From positions 146,283 to 210,282 of the forward strand of contig WNNJ02002490.1 of assembly GCA_012934845.2 (NCBI GenBank): DNA of 64,000 nucleotides, in the 5' to 3' direction. Shown here one piece after another: positions 57,816 through 64,000 of the stretch; position 1 is the stretch's first letter; the number at the start of each line of letters is the position of its first letter. The notes beneath the pieces were generated by a model that saw only the letters and a program-made list of their open reading frames with translations, searched no databases and was not told the DNA's origin. Made by a program: the position numbers and the translations under genes. Source of the stretch: Pomphorhynchus laevis (lineage: Eukaryota; Acanthocephala; Palaeacanthocephala; Echinorhynchida; Pomphorhynchidae).

Positions 57816-58730
57816 AAATGAAAGAAGATTATGAGTTTAGTATTTATTATTTAATTAATTTTAATTATTAATTAATTAAATTTAGATTAATAATCTTTAA
57901 TCTCGATGTTTAAACGCCATGTACAATAAAAGAGCACATCAATTGCGTCGAATGAACAAAATAGAAAATGCTATAAATTAACTCAAATCTATATCAAAGA
58001 ATCAAGGAATAAATGGATACTAAAGTTACCATTTGACAAATTGTTATTAAATGTGAACATTTAAAAAAATATAACTTTTATATTTATATTTATATTTTTT
58101 TTTATATTAGCACAGAACAGCTTATTTTCTATGAGATTTACAAAAATATCATCAAGATTTTGAAGAATATAAGAATACTCATCTTATATAATTATTCCTC
58201 GAATAGGTTTCATGTATTGGCAAGGGCATCTATCATTTGCCTAATTTTAATGATATATGAATTAAATAAAGTCCACAAATGTGAATTCTGTTTTACCTTC
58301 ACATGGTTTGCTATATCATTTACCCTCTTTCATTGACTCATTATTTGCTGCTTACCATACACATTAAATAGGTGTTAAAAATTATGCGAAAAATTTTAAA
58401 GTGAAAAAATTAAATCATATTTGTGAAAAATATTTAACATTAAAATTTATAATGCATGTGGCAACACTACAAATTTTGTAATCTCAAAGTCTCTAACATC
58501 TAGTTGTTAAATTAATATTTTTAACTTAATTTTTTAATTTTTGTAAATTTTAAATAGCCTAATATTGAAAAAACTTTTTATTTAAAATAAATTTTGTAGT
58601 TTTGCACAATAAAAGTTTTATATAAAAAAAACTTATTATTTTATTATAATAAAGAGTTTTATATCCCTTTGACACTTTATAATCGTAAGAAAAAATTTTC
58701 TGATTAGTTTCCAATGGCAAATTATACATT
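57816..58730. other. AT-rich stretch without a gene
   Basis: Nothing recognisable beyond A/T-rich simple sequence. Confidence 0.4.
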
Positions 58731-58734
58731 TAAG

Positions 58735-59315
58735 TTGATATACCTGTACAGCCATTGTTACTATTAAAATTTTTGATGGCACTGCTCGTTGCTTTAATCC
58801 TATATATAAGCCAATAGCAGTACCTACATTGCTTTATTAATGAACCTCATTAGCTACTGATCGAATACCTACGTTTCACGTTTCGGTCCTTTTAATGTTG
58901 GCTGACGATCACTCGACTTGTCTGCTTAATTGACAATTAGATTTAATGAAAGACTCGTCTTACATTTTGCAAATTTAATTGAAATCATTTATGATTTCAA
59001 ATTAAATCAGCGTTGGTATGGGAAGATGCTGATATACCTGTGCAGTCATTGTTACCATTAAAATTCTGGTGACTATTTTATCCTGCACGCTGCGTTAATT
59101 ATATCTATAAGATAGCAGTAGCACGCTTTATTTCAGTATTAGTGGACCTTATCAGCTACTGATTCAATACCTACGTTTCACATTCGGTTTTTTTATGTTG
59201 GCTGACGATCACTCCACTCGTCTGCTTTATTGGCATTTAGATTTAATTAAAGACATATTTTGTAAATTTAATTGAAATCATTACTGATATCAACATATAT
59301 AAGGGTTGGTATGGG
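58735..59315. repeat. Diverged tandem duplication, about 295-base unit
   Basis: Unit 1 starts at about 58735 (GATATACCTGTACAGCCATT) and unit 2 at about 59030 (GATATACCTGTGCAGTCATT). Both contain AATACCTACGTTTCAC and ATGTTGGCTGACGATCACTC. Identity is roughly 80-85 percent by eye. No frame is conserved between them. Confidence 0.8.
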
Positions 59316-59319
59316 TTAT

Positions 59320-59510
59320 TAGGGTTATTAACCATTCTGATGGTTTTAACCATTAGAATGGTTAAAACTACGTATTTTTGCAAGTACCATTCTGATGAAG
59401 TCGATTCGGTCGAAAAGGGTTTCGATAACGAAAACCCGTTCATATGGTGTCCAATCTGTATATGTACACATCAAGGTTTTATAAGTTTCCTATGAAACCT
59501 CTGTACAGGG
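59320..59510 (+). repeat. Short hairpin cluster with TGATGA...GAAA motif
   Basis: Contains nested small inverted repeats: GATGGTTTTAACCAT, TCGA-TTCGG-TCGA at about 59400-59414, and GGGTTTCGATAACGAAAACCC-like pairing at 59418-59438. CTGATGAAG at 59392 precedes the second and GAAAAGG follows it. Possibly the terminal region of a Penelope-like element. Confidence 0.4.
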
Positions 59511-59580
59511 TTTTTATAAGCAATCTACAAACAAGTATCAAGTATCAAATAAGTTTTAAATAGTTGATACTGATCCATTA

Positions 59581-59749
59581 TTGATAAATAACTATTGGAG
59601 CTGGATCAAAGAATAGATGATTTTTTTGATATTTCGCTAACTACTGCTAGCATCTTCAGAAAATTTTCTGAAGATGCTAACAGTAGTTAGCAAAATATCA
59701 AAAATAATTTTTTCTTCACTTCGATTCAGCTCCAATAATTATTTATCAA
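59581..59749. repeat. Long near-perfect palindrome (fold-back element)
   Basis: 169 bases forming one hairpin with about 83-base arms and no real loop; the centre is CAGAAAATTTTCTG at 59664/59665. The inner 36 bases of each arm differ at one or two positions only (GCTAACTACTGCTAGCATCT against AGATGCTAACAGTAGTTAGC). The outer arm is TTGATAAATAACTATTGGAG. No coding capacity. Could give a long hairpin RNA if transcribed. Confidence 0.9.
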
Positions 59750-61065
59750 ATAAGTATCAAATTATCATTACATGTATCTTTTCAATTTACAGTAGCAGTG
59801 GTATTTGACAAATGAATTCCCAGACTATTATGAGCCATTTGAACGATTTTTTTTTGCTTAAGTTGGCATTTGCTATATAATATTTACCAGGTTGTTAAAG
59901 TACTATTTCGTTGCTTAATTGTCAAATCCATGGTGTTGAAATGTTACTACTAACCTGTTGTATTCTACTATTGTATTAATATAGGACTATATTAATAGTG
60001 GACGCTATAGATGATCACATGATCGTTTATTTTCATTTGAATACCACACTGTGATATTCAACGAATTCCTCATTGTATATAAAATTGATGTAAACTCTAA
60101 TGATGCATCTTCACATCTTTCTATTTAGTTGTTGTTTGAAGTTGACTTACTTTAGGCCAGTTTTGAATGTCAGTACCGTCAAGATAATTTCAAATGCGGA
60201 ATGATCTTACTTTTCGATTCCTATTCGATCGTAGATAGGTTTACTAATGTGAGATCTACTAAAATGTGTATAATATCGGTGTTGATCGTATCAATTGTCA
60301 TTAAAGGAAAATTGACTTTTATTTGACACAAATGAGGGTCTTGTGATATTTGTGGGCTATATATGCAGAGTACATATGTACAAGCTCAAAGGGTATTTTA
60401 GTGATGTTGTAGCACTGTAATCTACCGTATTTGTTCGGCACCAGTTGCATCTCTATAAGTTGCCGTCTAAATATTATAACTAAGAGCGATTAACGTTTGG
60501 TACTGGCTATAAGATGGCCCTAGTTTATATTGTTCTAAGTTCCTGGTAAAACGCTGGCTACTGAATAAAATGACAATATCTTTTGATTGTATTCGTATAT
60601 TGTTTTTTATAATAATGTGATCAGCCTTTAGCCTAATGGCTTATGCTTGTTTAACAAAATAAATATGCACAATCATGATTACTGGTACCAATAAGACGTT
60701 CGTAGAAAACGATTTATATTTGCAGGGACGAATCAATGGCTTAATGTAGTATTAGCTAGTATGATTCGTGTTGGCATCTTTGACAGGCAAATAAGGTTAA
60801 GGCATAAAAGTTAAAGTTATTTAACATCGCGATTTTGTGGAAATTAAGCGAAGCTAGCAATGACCGGTCTTAATTTTAAACACAATTGTTACATTTTAAA
60901 TGAAGTAAAGTAGCAACATTAGGATCCGCTTAATCGAAGAACAGATTACAAACAAGTATTAATTACAGATTACAAAGAAGTATTTAAATAAATAAAGAAT
61001 TTCTTAAAAAATACAACAGAAAAAAAGCCACATAGAAAAACAGAGTACAAGGAACAAATCTTTGT
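59750..61065. other. Stretch without a recognised gene
   Basis: Mixed composition, no ORF above 60 residues with similarity to known families. Confidence 0.4.
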
Positions 61066-61066
61066 A

Positions 61067-61440
61067 TGTATTACGACTTCATCTTCTGTATTCTGCTTCT
61101 TCTTAAGCCTTACGGCCTCAGGTCCATGGCGGATCTGAACCCGGCTACACCAGCGCGTCGCCTTCCGACTGAACCATTCGGGATCTCTCAACCCCTAAGA
61201 GTCCAGTCAAGGCAGACTACGGTTGGTAATCTCGATGAAACCTTAGTATTTGCTCTATGAGACGTCCTCTGGAGAAGAAAACTAATTCCGAGATGGGGAT
61301 TAGTCATTACCGGCTTAACTTGGGTTTTCTTATTCAATGACAGATGCTGGGCCTGTCTCAGGACCCACCTAGCTTACTTTAGGATACGTTTGAGTCTATA
61401 CAGGTCAGCATTCGCGATCAATTTACCGTAATGATGAACT
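61067..61440 (-). mobile_element. tRNA-related SINE-like repeat, copy 2
   Basis: Minus strand shows a pol III A box TGGTTCAGTCGG (61165-61176) and B box GGGTTCAGATCC (61131-61142), spaced as in tRNA genes, inside a degenerate cloverleaf-like segment of about 70 bases. The region 61110-61440 aligns with 42990-43325. The anticodon arm does not fold well, so this is a tRNA-derived repeat, not a working tRNA gene. Confidence 0.65.
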
Positions 61441-61961
61441 CCGGATGTATTACTCGACTCGTGAAGGTGGGGAGTGGTTAAACAAGTATTTGATTTATGA
61501 TATTAGAGTAAAATAACTATCGGATAAGTACATAAAAAGGTATTTATGGGTACTTTTTCTTAAGTTATGTGAATTTATTGTCTCGAATCTAGTCAGTGAG
61601 TTACATATGTTAAATGATTCAAAATAACGAAAAACCGTTATTATCAGATTTGCATATAATCACTGTTATCGGCTCAGATTATTCAGGGATATCATATGTT
61701 GATTGTCCATAGACTTTGTGAATAAAAGTCTATAAAAGTAAAATCCATTAAACTCTTTGTTTGTTTACCTACTTACAAAAGGTTAAAAAATCGCTATTGA
61801 TATTTTTTTAACCATTATGTTTTGTTTATTCTTTGAATATAAACACCAGGCATAATTATATATATCCTCATCAGACCAATAAATATAACCGAATTATTCT
61901 CGCAATATTCAAAGTCGCTACGTATGCCCAGTCATCCTATGTGTGACGACAAACTTTAACA

Positions 61962-62004
61962 ACGGCAGACGCGTTTTGCTCTAACGGAGATCACCAGTAT
62001 CGTG
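61962..62004 (-). ncRNA. Decayed hammerhead ribozyme copy
   Basis: Reverse complement of the right-hand copy, with substitutions in the core: CTGGTGAT instead of CTGATGAG and GCAAAAC instead of GCGAAAC. Stem II and the GCGTC cleavage site are kept. Probably inactive. Confidence 0.7.
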
Positions 62005-62565
62005 ACTACAATACTCATCCATAGGCACTTTAACACACGCTTAAACAGTGTTCAAAGCTTTAAAAACCAGGATCTCTGTGCATAATAGTGCGTATTGCAG
62101 TTTAACCATGCATCATGCACTAAATTCCTTTTAATATAAATGCAGTTTTACATGGACACTTTAAAGTGTACAAATATATAAAATATAATTTGTTGTTACA
62201 CCTACCCTTGGACACACAACGGTGTACTCATAAATGAATCACTATGTATTCTTCACAAGGAGGCATAAACACCAGACAGCATTCTATATATCCTCATCAG
62301 ACTAAGAAATAGAATTGTAGCTCGAAAAACGAATTATCCCAGAGAATTACACACACGGGATGTGTAATAACGAATGTTATTTCATATTTGTATTCTTGAA
62401 TGTGGCTCTGTTAAATAGCATTTCTATTATGAAGAATTTATTACATGATGCATGGTGTAATTGCACTACGAACTGCCATGCACCGAGCTTAGGGTAGTTC
62501 TGTTTTTCGAGCTTTAAACACTGTTCAAGCATGTGCAAAGGTGCCTATGAGTGATAATTGAAGTC

Positions 62566-62607
62566 ACGGTACTGATGAGCTCCGTTAGAGCGAAACGCGT
62601 CAACCGT
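62566..62607 (+). ncRNA. Hammerhead ribozyme, short-stem-III type
   Basis: All conserved parts are present in order: stem I 5' strand ACGGT (62566-62570), core CTGATGA (62572-62578), stem II GCTC-CGTTA-GAGC (62579-62591), GAAA (62592-62595), minimal stem III ACG/CGT (62595-62600), cleavage after GTC at 62601, and stem I 3' strand ACCGT (62603-62607). The first stem I pair is an A-A mismatch here; the sister copy has A-T. A loopless three-pair stem III is known from schistosome and Penelope-associated hammerheads, which tend to act as dimers. Confidence 0.85.
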
Positions 62608-62971
62608 TGTTGAAATTTGTCGTCACACATAGGATAACTGGGCATACGTAGCGACTTTGAATATTGCGAGAATAATTCGGTTATATTTATTGGTCTGAGG
62701 GTATATAGAATAGATATATGGAGACACATTCAAGAGTACAAATATGAAATAGCATTTGTGATTACACATCTCGTATGTGTAATTCTCTGGGATAATTCGT
62801 TTTTCGAGCTTCAATTCTATTTCTCGGCCTAATGAGGGTATATAGAATGCTGCCGGGTGTTTTATGCCTCTTCATGATTAAAACATAGTGATTTATTAAT
62901 GAGTACACCATCAGGTGTCCCAGGGCAGGTGTAACAACAAATTATATTTTATATATTTGTACACTTTAAAG

Positions 62972-63828
62972 CAGTGTTTCTCAAAGTGGTCAGTAGTTCC
63001 CCCTTTGGGCCTGTTTGACGATTCAGGGGGCGGTAGAGAATTTTTGATTAAAAGGGGGTCCATGAAAGAGAGGTGGGGGTCGGTGAAAAAAATGTAAATT
63101 TCATCTTCATTACAAATAAACAACACATATTTAAGATTATAAGTAAGCACGAAATAGCCAATTACAATTTATTCTTTTAGTTTTCATTTTAAAATACCCT
63201 TTTAAAACATAACACAAATCGCTATAATATTACTGAAATCACAATACGTGTATAAATTTATTGTGGCGCGCCAGGGGCGACCTCATGCCACAGGCGACCC
63301 CCCATGCTATTTTTGAAGGGAAATTGGGGTTGCTTTTGAGAAATATTAAAAATAGCCCCCATCAAGACCCGAACCAGAACAGTCAATTGAAATTCAAATT
63401 CAAAAGCGGCTATCAACAATTTTGGTTGCAAAATAAAATTCAACAAAGTTATCCTGAAACATGGGCAATCGCTCAGAAGTTTTTGATTGCCTTCCCAACG
63501 TCATATCTGGTCGAAAGAGGATTTAGCGCAGTTACAAATCTTTTGTCAAAGAAAAGAAATCGTCTTCAAATAGTTCAGAGAGGCAATCTAAGACTTCTAT
63601 TAACTAATATAGAACCGAAAATCAAAACCCTGGTAGACTCGCACCAGATATATCCGTCTCATTAAACACTTAACGCAAACTATTATTTAAATATATGGAG
63701 ATCGTGCTTAAAATAAACTATAAGTAAATCAGAATTTTTATTAATATATTTTTTTATATCAGGGGTCCATAATAAATATTGTTTTTTTTCAAAGGGGGCG
63801 GCTGTCAAAAAAAGTTTGAGGAACACTG
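62972..63828 (+). mobile_element. Deleted hAT DNA transposon with intact ends
   Basis: 857 bases flanked by a perfect 8-base target duplication CTTTAAAG (62964-62971 and 63829-63836). Terminal inverted repeats begin CAGTGTTTCTCAAAGT on the left and CAGTGTTCCTCAAACT on the right (reverse complement). Eight-base duplications and CAG-type ends are hAT hallmarks. Only the 3' third of a transposase remains inside. It is inserted in block B of a hammerhead-bearing repeat and is therefore younger than it. Confidence 0.93.
63261..63665 (+). pseudogene. hAT transposase C-terminal remnant
   Basis: 134 codons ending in the hAT dimerisation domain: WAIAQKFLIAFPTSY, LVERGFSAVTNLLSKKRNRL, and a final GNLRLLLTNIEPKI. 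This matches the ZBED5/SCAND3-like branch of hAT transposases. The catalytic DDE core and BED finger are absent, lost with the internal deletion of the element. The first 40 codons (ARGDLMPQATPHA...) do not look like transposase and may be read-through of non-coding sequence. Confidence 0.85.
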
Positions 63829-63836
63829 CTTTAAAG

Positions 63837-64000
63837 TGTCTTTGTAAAATAGAATTTCTGTTAGTTACAAAAGAATTTTTAACCAGTCATGTTTAAAATT
63901 CTTTTCTTATAACTATATATACAATGTATATATATTATATATAATATATGTATATATTATTATATATAATATATATTATATATAATATATGTATATATAA
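63837..64000. repeat. Right edge, TA-rich microsatellite
   Basis: From about 63910 to the end the sequence is a (TA)n-type simple repeat (TATATATTATATATAATATA-like). Nothing else is seen. Confidence 0.8.

Larger units (their letters stand above)
61840..62971. repeat. Inverted pair of hammerhead-bearing repeats
   Basis: Two related repeat copies in opposite orientation. Block A (61840-62065) pairs with 62510-62720; block B (62150-62410) pairs with 62725-62971 (continuing beyond the hAT insertion at 63829). Identity is about 80-90 percent by eye. Block order is A-B in the left copy and B-A in the right copy read on its own strand, as would arise from tandem head-to-tail units broken at different points. 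Each block A contains a hammerhead ribozyme sequence. This organisation fits terminal repeats of Penelope-like elements, which are known to carry hammerheads; the assignment is inference. Confidence 0.7.

Noticed and set aside
58855-58900. Hammerhead ribozyme in the 295-base tandem repeat
   Set aside because: On the minus strand one copy has CTGATAAGG and the other CTAATGAGG, but no stem II leading to GAAA can be drawn.
61122-61190. tRNA gene
   Set aside because: A and B boxes are good, but the cloverleaf is poor and the sequence is part of a longer repeat also present near 43050.
61862-61890. Second hammerhead at CTGATGAGGATATATA (minus strand) in the inverted repeats
   Set aside because: The CUGAUGA-like part is conserved in both blocks A and B, but no GAAA follows at a usable distance.

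Overview
The window reads as AT-rich genomic DNA of an invertebrate metazoan; the phylum cannot be fixed from the sequence. Three recognisable host genes support an animal: a LENG1-type gene, a two-EF-hand MICU-type gene and a meiotic MutS homologue (MSH4), the last two split by introns. Several MSH4 introns are only 41-72 bases, yet one is about 10 kb. The repeats (Penelope-like elements, CR1/Jockey-type LINEs, a hAT remnant, hammerhead ribozymes) also fit an invertebrate.

Layout. 1-532 is a fold-back element with arms of about 177 bases. About 1791-4481 (+) is an unfamiliar gene built from about 19 short modules, each closed by a cysteine pair. 4482-6661 is AT-rich repeat. 6662-7387 (-) is an intronless LENG1-like gene. 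A MICU-type mitochondrial calcium-uptake regulator runs on the minus strand from about 24460 to 9894 or lower; its exons and introns are scattered among Penelope-like pieces and a nested pair of retrotransposons (16772-20708). MSH4 fills 42390-24587 (-) in 14 exons. Its second intron (32010-41966) consists almost entirely of a 15-base minisatellite of about 600 units. Because 15 is a multiple of three, five of six frames stay open there, so the very long ORFs in this interval are artefacts.

The right part is dominated by mobile DNA: a tRNA-like SINE (about 43000), a 5'-truncated LINE (44335-45480) almost identical to an oppositely oriented copy at 17303-18213, a broken RT element (46340-47880), and a nearly complete CR1/Jockey-type LINE with two ORFs, a single frame shift and a TAA tail (48579-52766). 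Two hairpin fold-back elements follow (57646-57808 and 59581-59749). At 61840-62971 lies an inverted pair of repeats carrying a hammerhead ribozyme, well preserved on one side and decayed on the other. A deleted 857-base hAT element with a perfect 8-base target duplication is inserted into one arm.

The host genes show no common pathway. The points most worth following are the minisatellite inside a meiotic recombination gene, an apparent 2-base surplus at an MSH4 splice donor, the cysteine-module protein, and the hammerhead-bearing repeats. Splice sites were read by eye using GT-AG, phase and remembered human family sequences; no transcript data were available.
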